Below are positions 1-7,520 of a stretch of 64,000 nucleotides of DNA, piece after piece (within the stretch, counting starts at the first letter, position 1; every line of letters begins with the position of its first letter). Where the stretch lies: assembly GCF_018613835.1 (NCBI RefSeq), contig NZ_JAGGPM010000035.1, forward strand, positions 213,738-277,737. The letters run 5' to 3'. The translations under genes were made by a program, and so were the position numbers. This DNA comes from Arthrobacter sp. ISL-5 (GTDB lineage Bacteria; Actinomycetota; Actinomycetes; Actinomycetales; Micrococcaceae). Under the pieces are notes generated by a model. That model was given only the letters and a program-made list of their open reading frames with translations, was not told the origin of the DNA and ran no database searches.

Positions 1-261
1 GGGCCCCGTACGGACGGACAAAAGCCGGACCGCGCGGCGAGGGAGGCGGCGCTGGCCGCGTCCCTGGCAAAGTCCCTCGGAATTGACGAGGCCAAGGTGA
101 AGACCGCCCTGGAAGAACTGCGCACCGAGGCGCAAAAGAGCCGGGCGACAGCGCTGAAGCCGCGCCTCGATCAGGCAGTAAAGGATGGCACCCTGACGCA
201 GGCTGAGGCGGACGCAGTGGCCAAGGCGGCGGAAAAGGGCGTCATTGGCGGCGGGCACTGA
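1..261 (+). CDS. C-terminal part of an uncharacterised charged helical protein (5' end outside window)
   Basis: Reading frame 1 is open from the first base to a TGA at 259-261, giving the last 86 residues of a gene that starts outside the window. The visible peptide is rich in Ala, Lys and Glu and looks helical. It contains a pattern LAKSLGIDEAKV..AL followed by AVKDGTLTQAEADAV, which resembles the small helical repeats at the C-termini of many secreted or cell-wall-associated actinobacterial proteins. I do not recognise a function. It stops only 4 bp before the stop codon of the convergent alpha/beta hydrolase, with no room for a terminator between them. Confidence 0.7.
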   Translation, partial: GPRTDGQKPDRAAREAALAASLAKSLGIDEAKVKTALEELRTEAQKSRATALKPRLDQAVKDGTLTQAEADAVAKAAEKGVIGGGH

Positions 262-265
262 CTGT

Positions 266-970
266 TCAGGCTGTGCGGTCCACCGCGGCGAGGATGGCGG
301 CGCCGAGCTCGGCCGGCTTGGTGAACTGCGGCCAGTGCCCGGTGGGCAGGTCCACGAATTCGACGTCGTTGATGCGCGCCAGTTCCGCCACGTACGGATG
401 GCCGGCATCGATCCATTCCGTGAGCAGGGAGGACGGGAACTCGCACGCGATGACCGTGGCCGGGACGTCGTAACGGCGCGTGTCATGCAGGTGCTGTTGG
501 TCGGCGGCCACGCCCCGCGGCTGCGGGATGGCACGTGCGCGGAACGCGGCACGCAGCTCGTCATCGAGGTCCACCAGGTCGGCATCCTCGAAGCCGTCCC
601 ACGGCGGCAGCGGCACGTCATCTCCCTCGACCGGCAGTTCGTCGTTGATCACTCCGCCTTCGCCGAGCGGGCCGCTGTCCACATACACGGCGCGGGCCAC
701 GCGGTCCGGGCGCGAATCGACGACACCGTGGATGATGGCGCCTCCGCCGGAATGGCCGACAAGGACCACTTGGCCGTCGATGGCGTCGACCGCCTCCACG
801 ACTGTGTCAATGTGGGTGCGCAGTCCGATCCCCGCCCGCGGTGCATCGACGGATTCCAGCCCCGGCAGCGTGAGCGGGTGAACGCGGTGTCCTGCCGCAA
901 CCAGCGGCGGCGTGACCTCCGACCATGACGACGCATCCAGCCAAAACCCGGGAACCAGAATGATGTCCAT
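266..970 (-). CDS. alpha/beta fold hydrolase
   Basis: A 234-residue single-domain alpha/beta hydrolase. The N-terminus has the first-strand pattern ILVPGFWLDASSW with the oxyanion-region loop. The nucleophile elbow is GHSGGG near residue 73 (Ser nucleophile), and a late His is seen in the motif PTGHWPQFTKP near residue 215. Length fits the small esterase/MenH-like group; the substrate cannot be read from sequence. There is no Shine-Dalgarno before the ATG. Instead a TAGGGT -10 box at 977-982 lies exactly 6 nt upstream of the start codon, so the transcript is probably leaderless. It is transcribed alone; the next gene upstream on the same strand ends before a strong hairpin at 1026-1061. Confidence 0.85.
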   Translation of the reverse strand: MDIILVPGFWLDASSWSEVTPPLVAAGHRVHPLTLPGLESVDAPRAGIGLRTHIDTVVEAVDAIDGQVVLVGHSGGGAIIHGVVDSRPDRVARAVYVDSGPLGEGGVINDELPVEGDDVPLPPWDGFEDADLVDLDDELRAAFRARAIPQPRGVAADQQHLHDTRRYDVPATVIACEFPSSLLTEWIDAGHPYVAELARINDVEFVDLPTGHWPQFTKPAELGAAILAAVDRTA

Positions 971-976
971 GGCGGT

Positions 977-982
977 ACCCTA
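977..982 (-). promoter_or_regulatory. -10 box of leaderless promoter for the alpha/beta hydrolase
   Basis: On the minus strand this reads TAGGGT, followed by six bases and then the ATG of the hydrolase. In actinobacteria TANNNT ending 6-7 nt before a start codon typically places transcription initiation on the start codon itself. No ribosome-binding site is visible, in agreement. Confidence 0.5.
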
Positions 983-1025
983 CCCCGCCCCGCCGACGAT
1001 TTGGGGACGACGATTTGGGTTTAAC

Positions 1026-1061
1026 GAACTGTTCCCCCGGGAAATCCCGGGGGAACAGTTC
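1026..1061 (-). terminator. strong hairpin terminator after the symporter gene
   Basis: A perfect 16-bp inverted repeat (GAACTGTTCCCCCGGG at 1026-1041 and its complement at 1046-1061) with the 4-base loop AAAT. It lies 64 bp beyond the stop of the minus-strand symporter and 44 bp ahead of the hydrolase promoter, so it separates the two transcription units. There is no long T-tract, as is usual for actinobacterial terminators. Confidence 0.75.
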
Positions 1062-1124
1062 TCAGTGAGGGCCGCCGTCGCTTGCTCCCGGACGGAACCG
1101 GCGGAAGCTGCTGGCTATCCGCGC

Positions 1125-2594
1125 CTAGGCTTTGGACGCGGCCAGCTCACGGCCTTCCGGCCCGGACTCTGAGCGTGCAGTCTCTGAGCGTGCGGCCTCC
1201 GAGGATTCGGCCGCGGGGGCAGCCGCGGTGGAGTCGTCCGCGAACGGGTCGCCGGTGCGGGGCGCGTTGTAGAGCGCCTCGTCGAGGATCCCCTGGCGCT
1301 TGGCCACGATGGTGGGGACCAGCGCCTGCCCGGCCACGTTGACCGCCGTGCGGCCCATGTCCAGGATGGGGTCGATCGCCAGCAGGAGTCCGACGCCGGC
1401 CAGGGGCAGTCCCAGCGTGGACAGCGTCAGGGTCAGCATGACTACGGCGCCGGTGGTTCCGGCCGTGGCCGCCGATCCGAGGACCGACACGAGGGCGATG
1501 AGGAGGTACTGGCTGAGGTCCAGTTGGATGCCGAAGAACTGGGCCACGAAGATGGCGGCGATGGCCGGGTAGATCGCTGCGCAGCCGTCCATCTTGGTGG
1601 TGGCGCCCAGCGGAACGGCGAATGAGGCGTAAGCGCGGGGAACGCCGAGGTTCCGTTCAGTAACGCGCTGGGTCAGCGGCAGCGTTCCGATGGAAGAGCG
1701 GGACACAAACGCGAGCTGCACGGCCGGCCACACGCCGGAGAAGTACTGCTTCACGGACAACCCGTGGGAGCGCACCAGTGCGGGGTACACACCGAAGATC
1801 ACCAGGGCCAGGCCGATGTAGATCGCAACGGTGAACTTGCCCAGGGAACCGATGGTGTCCCAGCCGTACACGGTAACCGCGTTGCCGATCAGGCCAACGG
1901 TGCCCAGGGGAGCGATGCGGATGATCCACCACAGCACCTTCTGGATGACGGCCAGCGCCGAAGTGTTGAGTGCCAGGAACGGTTCGGCCTGCTTGCCCAC
2001 CTTTAGGGCGGCAACGCCGACGGCGATCGCGATCACCAGGATCTGGAGCACGCTGAAGCTGACCGCCGTGGCCACGGCGCCCGATTCGGCAACCGTGGTG
2101 TTCGCGCCGAGGCCCAGGAAGTTCTTCGGGAAAAGGCCGGTCAGGAACGCCCACCAGTCGCCCGACTTGCCGGCATACTCCTCGCCGTCGCCAGAAATGC
2201 CGGTATTGGCGCCGGGCTGCAGCAGCACGCCGAGTCCGATGCCGACCAGCACGGAGACCAGCGCGGTGATGGCAAACCACAGCAGGGTGTTCCAGGCCAG
2301 CCGCGCCGCGTTCGAAACTTCACGGAGGTTGGAGATGGAGCTGACCACGGCGGTGAAGATCAGGGGTACGACGGCGGTCTGCAGCAGCGAGACGTAGCTC
2401 GATCCGATGGTCTGCAGCGTGGCGCCGAGCCCGTTCGGGCTGGCCTTCGTGCTGCCGGTGTACTTGGCCAGAAGTCCAAGCCCAAGCCCGACAATCAGGG
2501 CGGCAACGATCTGGAAGCCGAAGGAGCCCGCCCACCGGGGCAGCTGGAAGCCGGTCTGTCCGGCCGAGGAAGAGGTGCTGGTTTGATTGCTCAC
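1125..2594 (-). CDS. dicarboxylate/amino acid:cation symporter (DAACS family)
   Basis: A 489-residue GltP/DctA/TcyP-type sodium- or proton-coupled symporter. There are about eight hydrophobic membrane segments plus the family's two re-entrant loops: a Ser-rich hairpin FVSRSSIGTLPLTQR near residue 297, and the motif GATTKMDGCAAIYP near residue 327. The second motif differs from the NMDGT of glutamate/C4-dicarboxylate carriers and is closer to the NGCAGIYP of cystine carriers, so the substrate could be a dicarboxylate, an acidic amino acid or cystine. A hydrophilic Ala/Glu/Ser-rich tail of about 50 residues follows the last helix. The start is GTG, with a TAGGTT -10 box 6 nt upstream and no Shine-Dalgarno, which suggests a leaderless mRNA. 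Confidence 0.9.
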   Translation of the reverse strand: MSNQTSTSSSAGQTGFQLPRWAGSFGFQIVAALIVGLGLGLLAKYTGSTKASPNGLGATLQTIGSSYVSLLQTAVVPLIFTAVVSSISNLREVSNAARLAWNTLLWFAITALVSVLVGIGLGVLLQPGANTGISGDGEEYAGKSGDWWAFLTGLFPKNFLGLGANTTVAESGAVATAVSFSVLQILVIAIAVGVAALKVGKQAEPFLALNTSALAVIQKVLWWIIRIAPLGTVGLIGNAVTVYGWDTIGSLGKFTVAIYIGLALVIFGVYPALVRSHGLSVKQYFSGVWPAVQLAFVSRSSIGTLPLTQRVTERNLGVPRAYASFAVPLGATTKMDGCAAIYPAIAAIFVAQFFGIQLDLSQYLLIALVSVLGSAATAGTTGAVVMLTLTLSTLGLPLAGVGLLLAIDPILDMGRTAVNVAGQALVPTIVAKRQGILDEALYNAPRTGDPFADDSTAAAPAAESSEAARSETARSESGPEGRELAASKA

Positions 2595-2600
2595 CGGAAC

Positions 2601-2606
2601 AACCTA
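2601..2606 (-). promoter_or_regulatory. -10 box of leaderless promoter for the symporter
   Basis: Minus strand TAGGTT, six bases, then GTG. No Shine-Dalgarno is present before the GTG. Confidence 0.5.
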
Positions 2607-2662
2607 GGCCGCACAAAATACAGCTTCCACCCGACATTGAGAAATATGACGCGCCCCCGCGG

Positions 2663-2685
2663 CCGGGCATGGCCCGGATGCCCGG
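2663..2685 (-). terminator. possible hairpin terminator after the DUF885 gene
   Basis: Inverted repeat CCGGGCAT (2663-2670) and ATGCCCGG (2678-2685) with a 7-base loop. It lies between the stop of the DUF885 gene and the symporter promoter, both on the minus strand. There is no T-tract, so this is a structural guess. Confidence 0.4.
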
Positions 2686-2760
2686 AAAATCGACGCCAGA
2701 CCAACCTTTTGTGAAGTTATTCCCGGGAGGAGTGTGGCAAACGTCTCCCGGCGGAGAGGC

Positions 2761-4446
2761 CTACCCCAGCATCGCGCGCTTGAGGGTGTCGAGCCCCACG
2801 GAGCCGATGTTCAGCGCCTTGGTGTGGAACGCCTTGAGGTCGAAGTTAGGGCGGGCCTCGAGTTCGGTGCGGATCTGCTCCCAGAGCCGCTGGCCCACCT
2901 TGTAGGACGGCGCCTGGCCCGGCCAGCCAAGGTAGCGAGCGAATTCGAACTGGAGCTGACCTTCGCTGATGTCCAGGTTGGCCTTGAGGAAGTCGAGACC
3001 CTTTTCCGGCGTCCAGGCGCCCGACCCCCAGCGCCGCGGCACCTCGAGTTCGAGGTGGACGCCGATGTCGAACACCACGCGGGCTGCCCGCATCCGCTGC
3101 ATGTCCAGCATCCCCATGTGGTCGCCCGGATCCTTGAGGTAGCCGAGCTCCTCCATGAGCTTCTCGGCGTACAGCGCCCAGCCCTCGCCGTGACCGGAGG
3201 TCCAGCAGACGTTGCGCCGCCAGCTGTTGAGGAGCTCGCGGCGGTAGACGGCGGTGGCGATCTGGAGGTGGTGCCCGGGCACGCCCTCGTGGAACACCGT
3301 GGTGGTCTCGGCCCAGGTGGTGAACGTGTCCTCGCCGGCGGGCACGGACCACCACATCCGCCCCGGCCGGCTGAAGTCGTCCGACGGGCCGGTGTAGTAG
3401 ATGCCGCCGTCGTCCGTGGGGGCAATGCGGCATTCGAGGGTTTTCATGACGTCCGGGATCTCAAAGTGGACGCCGGCCAGCTCCGCCACGGCACGGTCTG
3501 AAAGCCCCTGCATCCAGGCCGTCAGGGCGTCGGTGCCCTTGAGCTGGCGTGAGGCGTCGTTGTTCAGGATTTCCTTCGCCTCCGCAACGGTGGCGCCGGG
3601 CCGGATTTCCCCGGCCACGGCTTCCTGCGCGGCAATGATCCGATCGAGTTCGCCCACGCCCCACGCGTACGTTTCCTCCAGGTCCACCGTGGCTCCGAGG
3701 AAGGACCGCGACGCGAGGGCGTACCGGTCCCGCCCCACGGCGTCCCTGTCCGGCGCCACCGGCAGCAGTTCATCCCGGAGGAACGCGGCAAACCCGGCGT
3801 AGGCTGCCCGGGCGGCGGCAGCGCCGCCGTCGAGGTTTTTCTGCAGTGCCTCCGGCAGCGGGCCGTCCGTGGTCCGGGCGCCGGCTGCCAGCTTCGCGAA
3901 GAAGCCGTCCTCCGCGGCGTACCTGGTGGTCTGCTCGATCACGATGCCCACCTGGCGCGAGGCGGAGACCCGGCCCGCAGCCTTGGCCGCGCGGAGGGAC
4001 TCGATGTAGCCGCTGAGTGCGCCGGGAACGTTGTGCGCACGGCCGGCGATGTGTTCCCAGTGCTCCTGGGTGTCCGTCGGCATGAGGTCAAAGATGGAGC
4101 GGATGTTCTGCGCCGGGGATTCGATGTTGTTCAGCTCGGCGGCGTCCCAGCCTGTTTCGTGGATTTCCAGCTGGAGCCCGAGGCGCTCGCGCATGGCGTC
4201 AAGCGTGACGGCATCCACGTCGTCGGCAGGAGCCAGCCCCGCCAGCGCGTCGAGGGTTCCGCGCGCCGCCGCAGCGAATTCCGCGATCCCGGCAGGGGAG
4301 AAGTCCTGGAATTCCGTGTCGTGGCCCGGCACGCCCAAAATCGTGGCGAAGCTCGGATTGAGCCGGATAAGGGTGTCCGTGTAGGCGTCGGCGACGGCGT
4401 CAACGGGGGTCTTGGGGCGCGCGGAGGCTGAGGTTTCATGAGTCAC
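2761..4446 (-). CDS. DUF885 family protein (gluzincin-like putative metallopeptidase)
   Basis: A 561-residue soluble protein of the DUF885 family. The diagnostic zinc-binding motif is HEGVPGHHLQIA near residue 387, an HExxxGH variant of HExxH, followed by the downstream GHGEGWALYAEKL segment that carries a further conserved Glu. Length and order match full-length family members (550-600 residues). The family is grouped with M32-like metallopeptidases, but its substrates are mostly unknown. The start is GTG (peptide MTHETSASARP). A TAGTCT -10 box lies 6 nt upstream with no Shine-Dalgarno, so this is another apparent leaderless gene. There is no signal peptide, so it should be cytoplasmic. Confidence 0.9.
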   Translation of the reverse strand: MTHETSASARPKTPVDAVADAYTDTLIRLNPSFATILGVPGHDTEFQDFSPAGIAEFAAAARGTLDALAGLAPADDVDAVTLDAMRERLGLQLEIHETGWDAAELNNIESPAQNIRSIFDLMPTDTQEHWEHIAGRAHNVPGALSGYIESLRAAKAAGRVSASRQVGIVIEQTTRYAAEDGFFAKLAAGARTTDGPLPEALQKNLDGGAAAARAAYAGFAAFLRDELLPVAPDRDAVGRDRYALASRSFLGATVDLEETYAWGVGELDRIIAAQEAVAGEIRPGATVAEAKEILNNDASRQLKGTDALTAWMQGLSDRAVAELAGVHFEIPDVMKTLECRIAPTDDGGIYYTGPSDDFSRPGRMWWSVPAGEDTFTTWAETTTVFHEGVPGHHLQIATAVYRRELLNSWRRNVCWTSGHGEGWALYAEKLMEELGYLKDPGDHMGMLDMQRMRAARVVFDIGVHLELEVPRRWGSGAWTPEKGLDFLKANLDISEGQLQFEFARYLGWPGQAPSYKVGQRLWEQIRTELEARPNFDLKAFHTKALNIGSVGLDTLKRAMLG

Positions 4447-4452
4447 CCCATG

Positions 4453-4458
4453 AGACTA
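4453..4458 (-). promoter_or_regulatory. -10 box of leaderless promoter for the DUF885 gene
   Basis: Minus strand TAGTCT, then CATGGG, then the GTG start. The 6-nt spacing and the lack of a Shine-Dalgarno fit leaderless initiation. Confidence 0.5.
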
Positions 4459-4525
4459 ACGGCGCCAGCCCAGTTATGAAAGACTTACTGAACTTTTGCG
4501 GATTCCTTGCGGCGCCAGCCGGATT

Positions 4526-4771
4526 TCAGCCGCGGCTGCGCTTCCAGGCGCCGGGACCGGGCGTCGGGCCGAGCCGAAGCTGCTGACGCCGGACCCAGTG
4601 GCGGACGCTGGGCTTCTCAAGGTCAGCCGCTTCGGCTGACTCCAGGGAAAGGACGACGGCGGTCAGCGCCGCCAGCTCCTCGGGCGTCGGTTCTCCTTTG
4701 ACGACCGAGAAGAGCGGGGTTTCGGCAGGCTCAACCGTCGGGGCGTCGACCAGCGGATCTTTCGGGCTCAT
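4526..4771 (-). CDS. accE: acyl-CoA carboxylase epsilon subunit
   Basis: An 81-residue small protein directly downstream of the carboxyltransferase gene, with its start codon overlapping the accD stop by 4 bp (ATGA). The middle, FSVVKGEPTPEELAALTAVV, is the signature of actinobacterial acyl-CoA carboxylase epsilon subunits, which stabilise the alpha/beta holoenzyme of acetyl/propionyl-CoA carboxylase. The C-terminus carries the usual basic segment (SVRHWVRRQQLRLGP..AWKRSRG). The N-terminal peptide TVEPAETPL is encoded by a copy of a short dispersed repeat (see 4718-4736), which explains why the N-terminus is longer than needed. Confidence 0.85.
   Translation of the reverse strand: MSPKDPLVDAPTVEPAETPLFSVVKGEPTPEELAALTAVVLSLESAEAADLEKPSVRHWVRRQQLRLGPTPGPGAWKRSRG
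4718..4736 (-). repeat. dispersed 19-bp repeat inside accE
   Basis: On the minus strand this reads GGTTGAGCCTGCCGAAACC. It is 17/19 identical to the element at 44031-44049 inside gatA and has complementary GGTT/AACC ends. In both genes it is in frame and encodes V-E-P-[AV]-E-T. From memory, elements of this type are frequent in Arthrobacter and related genomes. Confidence 0.6.
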
Positions 4772-6351
4772 AGCGGGATGTTTCCGTGCTTCTTGGTGGG
4801 GAGGCTGGCACGCTTGTCGCGGAGCGCCCGGAGTCCCTTGATGATCTGCAGCCTCGTGTCCGAGGGGGCGATGACGGCGTCCACATAGCCGAGCTCCGCA
4901 GCCTGGTAGGGGTTCAGCAACTCCTCCTCGTACTGGCGGATGACGTCGGCGCGCTTGGCCTCGATGTCGCCGCCGGCCTCTGCCACGGCAGCCAGGTCGC
5001 GGCGGTAGAGGATGTTGACGGCGCCCTGCGCGCCCATGACGCCGATCTGCGCCGTGGGCCAGGCGAGGTTCAGGTCGGCGCCGAGCTTCTTGGAGCCCAT
5101 GACGATGTAGGCGCCGCCGTAGGCCTTCCGCGTGATCACGGTCAGCTTGGGCACGGTGGCCTCCGCGTAGGCGTACAGGAGCTTGGCGCCGCGACGGATG
5201 ATGCCCTGGAACTCCTGGTCCTTGCCCGGCAGGAAGCCCGGAACATCCACCAGCGTGATGATGGGAACGTTGAAGGCATCGCAGTGGCGCACGAACCGGG
5301 CCGCCTTCTCGGAGGCCGAGATGTCCAGGGTGCCGGCAAACTGCATGGGCTGGTTGGCCACGATGCCCACCGTGTGGCCCTCGACCCGGCCGTAGCCGAT
5401 GATCACGTTCGGGGCGTACAGCGACTGCATCTCCAGGAAGTGGGCATCGTCGACGACCTGCTCGATGACCTTGCGTATGTCGTACGGCTGGTTGGCGGAG
5501 TCCGGGATCAGCGTGTCCAGGGCGAGGTCGTCTTCGTCGACCTCCAGCTCCTGCTGGTGCTCCAGGACCGGCGCCTCGGAAAGGTTGTTGGAGGGGAGGA
5601 AGTCCAGCAGTTCCCGCACAAACTCGATCGCATCGGCTTCATCCGACGCCAGGTACGTGGACGTACCGGTGGTCGCATTGTGCTGCCGGGCACCGCCCAG
5701 GGTCTCCATGTCCACGTCCTCGCCCGTGACGGTCTTGATGACGTCCGGGCCGGTGATGAACATGTGGGAGGTCTTGTCCACCATCACCACGTAGTCGGTC
5801 AGGGCGGGGGAGTAGGCTGCGCCGCCGGCGCAGGGGCCCATGATGAGGGAGATCTGCGGGACGACGCCGGAGGCGTGGACGTTGTTGCGGAAGATATCCG
5901 CAAACATGGCCAGCGACGCCACGCCTTCCTGGATACGGGCGCCGCCGCCGTCGTTGATGCCCACCACCGGGCAGCCGTTTCGCAGCGCGAATTCCTGGAC
6001 CTTGACGATCTTTTCGCCGTTGACCTGGCTCAGCGAACCGCCGTAGACGCTGAAGTCCTGGCTGTAGAGCGCCACGAGCCGTCCGTCCACCGTGCCGTAG
6101 CCGGACACCACGCCGTCGCCAAGCGGCTTCTTCTTCTCCATGCCGAACGCCGTGGAGCGGTGCACCGCCAGGGCGTCGAACTCCACGAAGGATCCTTCGT
6201 CCACGAGGAGGTCGATGCGCTCGCGGGCCGTGTTCTTGCCGCGGGCATGCTGCTTCTCGATCGCTTCCGGGCCGGAGGGCTGCTCTGCACTGGCCTGGCG
6301 GTCGCGGAAATCGGCAATCTTTCCCGCCGTCGTGGTCAGATCGTGGCTCAT
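4768..6351 (-). CDS. accD: acyl-CoA carboxylase beta subunit (carboxyltransferase)
   Basis: A 527-residue carboxyltransferase of the PccB/AccD type, which transfers CO2 from carboxybiotin to acetyl- or propionyl-CoA in fatty-acid and methylmalonyl-CoA supply. The N-terminal crotonase-fold half contains KQHARGKNTARERIDLL and the acyl-CoA oxyanion segment GPCAGGAAYSPALTD. The C-terminal half has GFLPGKDQEFQGIIRRGAKL and the second oxyanion motif RKAYGGAYIVMGSK. The ATG at 6351 is preferred over upstream in-frame ATGs because GGAGA lies 6 nt upstream and the family N-terminus (FRDRQ...) follows. It forms an operon with accE. The biotinylated alpha subunit is not in the window, but birA lies close by in divergent orientation. 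Confidence 0.93.
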   Translation of the reverse strand: MSHDLTTTAGKIADFRDRQASAEQPSGPEAIEKQHARGKNTARERIDLLVDEGSFVEFDALAVHRSTAFGMEKKKPLGDGVVSGYGTVDGRLVALYSQDFSVYGGSLSQVNGEKIVKVQEFALRNGCPVVGINDGGGARIQEGVASLAMFADIFRNNVHASGVVPQISLIMGPCAGGAAYSPALTDYVVMVDKTSHMFITGPDVIKTVTGEDVDMETLGGARQHNATTGTSTYLASDEADAIEFVRELLDFLPSNNLSEAPVLEHQQELEVDEDDLALDTLIPDSANQPYDIRKVIEQVVDDAHFLEMQSLYAPNVIIGYGRVEGHTVGIVANQPMQFAGTLDISASEKAARFVRHCDAFNVPIITLVDVPGFLPGKDQEFQGIIRRGAKLLYAYAEATVPKLTVITRKAYGGAYIVMGSKKLGADLNLAWPTAQIGVMGAQGAVNILYRRDLAAVAEAGGDIEAKRADVIRQYEEELLNPYQAAELGYVDAVIAPSDTRLQIIKGLRALRDKRASLPTKKHGNIPL

Positions 6352-6531
6352 GAATGTCTCCGGCTCTGTAGCTGATCGGTGCTGTAGCAGCGTAACGCGG
6401 GGCGCCTGGCGCAGGCTTAAGTAGCTTCTGCACAAATCCAAGGCCCCGATGGTTAGTCTAGTGACGCTTATTCCCCGCACCGCTGTAGGGATCCTACAAT
6501 TTTCGCCCGCGGCGTCGGCCAGATGACCGAG

Positions 6532-6547
6532 GTTACTCACCAGTAAC
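6532..6547. promoter_or_regulatory. palindromic candidate operator between accD and the SDR gene
   Basis: GTTACT-CACC-AGTAAC, a perfect 6-4-6 palindrome in the 218-bp divergent region. It covers the position expected for the -35 element of the SDR promoter (-10 TAGAGT at 6558-6563), so a bound repressor would block it. The site resembles operators of TetR-type lipid regulators in general shape, but I cannot name the protein. Confidence 0.45.
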
Positions 6548-6557
6548 ATAAAGCGGC

Positions 6558-6563
6558 TAGAGT
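6558..6563 (+). promoter_or_regulatory. -10 box of leaderless promoter for the SDR gene
   Basis: TAGAGT followed by six bases and the ATG at 6570. There is no Shine-Dalgarno, so transcription probably begins at the start codon. Confidence 0.55.
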
Positions 6564-6569
6564 GTCCCT

Positions 6570-7460
6570 ATGACTTCAAGCGACGATGCTTTCCACGCCT
6601 CAGCAACGCCCTACCGTGCCGCCGGTTCCCTTCAGGGCCGCACCATCCTGATGTCCGGCGGCAGCCGCGGGATCGGCCTCGCCATCGCCCTGCGCGCCGC
6701 GCGCGACGGCGCCAACGTGGTCCTGCTCGCCAAGACGGGACAGCCCCATGCCAAACTCCAGGGCACGGTCTTCAGCGCCGCCGAAGCACTGGAGGCCGCC
6801 GGCGGCAGGGCGCTGCCGCTCGTCGGGGACGTCCGCAATGACGAGGACGTCGCGCACGCCGTGGCGGCCGCCGTCGAGCACTTCGGCGGGATCGACATCG
6901 TCATCAACAACGCATCGGCGATAGACCTGTCGACGACGGACGCGGTGGACATGAAGCGGTACGACCTCATGCAGGACATCAATGTCCGCGGCACCTTCCT
7001 GCTGTCCAAGCTGGCCTTGCCCGCCCTGCGGAAATCCGACGGCGGGCACATCCTCACGCTCTCGCCGCCGCTGAACCTTGATCCAAAATGGGCGGGCAAG
7101 CACCTGGCGTACACGATGGCCAAGTACGGCATGAGCCTGACCACGCTGGGCCTCGCGGAGGAGCTCAGGGCCGACGGCATCCGCGTCAACTCGCTCTGGC
7201 CCTGCACCCTGATCGATACCGCGGCCATCAGGAACATGCCGGGAGGGGACGCCATTGTCCGGGCAGCCCGCGGACCGGAAATCATGGCCGACGCGGCGCA
7301 TGCGGTGCTCACCGGCAGCAACCTCGCGGAGGGGGCGGGCAGCCCCACCGGAAACTTCTACACGGACGAACAGGTGCTGTCCGCGGCCGGAGTGGCCGAC
7401 TTCCGGCCCTACAGCCTGGGCGCGGACGAGGACCGCCTCGTCCCTGACATCTTCCTCTGA
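6570..7460 (+). CDS. SDR family oxidoreductase (HSDL2-like)
   Basis: A 296-residue classical short-chain dehydrogenase. The dinucleotide-binding glycine motif is SGGSRGIG at about residue 29, the NNAS motif is INNASAID near residue 112, and the catalytic Tyr-Lys pair is YTMAKYGMS near residue 186 with the Ser in TLSPPLNL. SPPLNL and the downstream LWPCTLIDTAA segment are typical of the HSDL2/citronellol-dehydrogenase-like subgroup often linked to fatty-acid metabolism, which fits the divergent carboxylase genes. NAD(P) is the expected cofactor; the substrate is unknown. Confidence 0.88.
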   Translation: MTSSDDAFHASATPYRAAGSLQGRTILMSGGSRGIGLAIALRAARDGANVVLLAKTGQPHAKLQGTVFSAAEALEAAGGRALPLVGDVRNDEDVAHAVAAAVEHFGGIDIVINNASAIDLSTTDAVDMKRYDLMQDINVRGTFLLSKLALPALRKSDGGHILTLSPPLNLDPKWAGKHLAYTMAKYGMSLTTLGLAEELRADGIRVNSLWPCTLIDTAAIRNMPGGDAIVRAARGPEIMADAAHAVLTGSNLAEGAGSPTGNFYTDEQVLSAAGVADFRPYSLGADEDRLVPDIFL

Positions 7461-7464
7461 ATCC

Positions 7465-7486
7465 CCTGACCGCCTTCCGGATCAGG
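7465..7486 (+). terminator. weak hairpin after the SDR gene
   Basis: CCTGA (7465-7469) pairs with TCAGG (7482-7486), and a short CCG/CGG inner pairing is possible. It sits 4 bp after the SDR stop and ahead of the birA promoter. Weak. Confidence 0.3.
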
Positions 7487-7508
7487 CCGCTCCTGCCCGG
7501 CAACTCGA

Positions 7509-7514
7509 TAGGAT
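7509..7514 (+). promoter_or_regulatory. -10 box of leaderless promoter for birA
   Basis: TAGGAT, then TCAACT, then the ATG of birA at 7521. The spacing is the same 6 nt seen at five other genes in the window. Confidence 0.55.
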
Positions 7515-7520
7515 TCAACT

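Noticed and set aside
4786..6375. 529-residue open frame on the plus strand opposite accD
   Set aside because: It is exactly antisense to a well-conserved carboxyltransferase; such long frames arise from GC-rich third positions, and the translation shows no known domain.
6352..6549. 66-residue N-terminal extension of AccD
   Set aside because: GGAGA precedes the ATG at 6351 and the family N-terminus begins there; the extension would run through the divergent promoter region.
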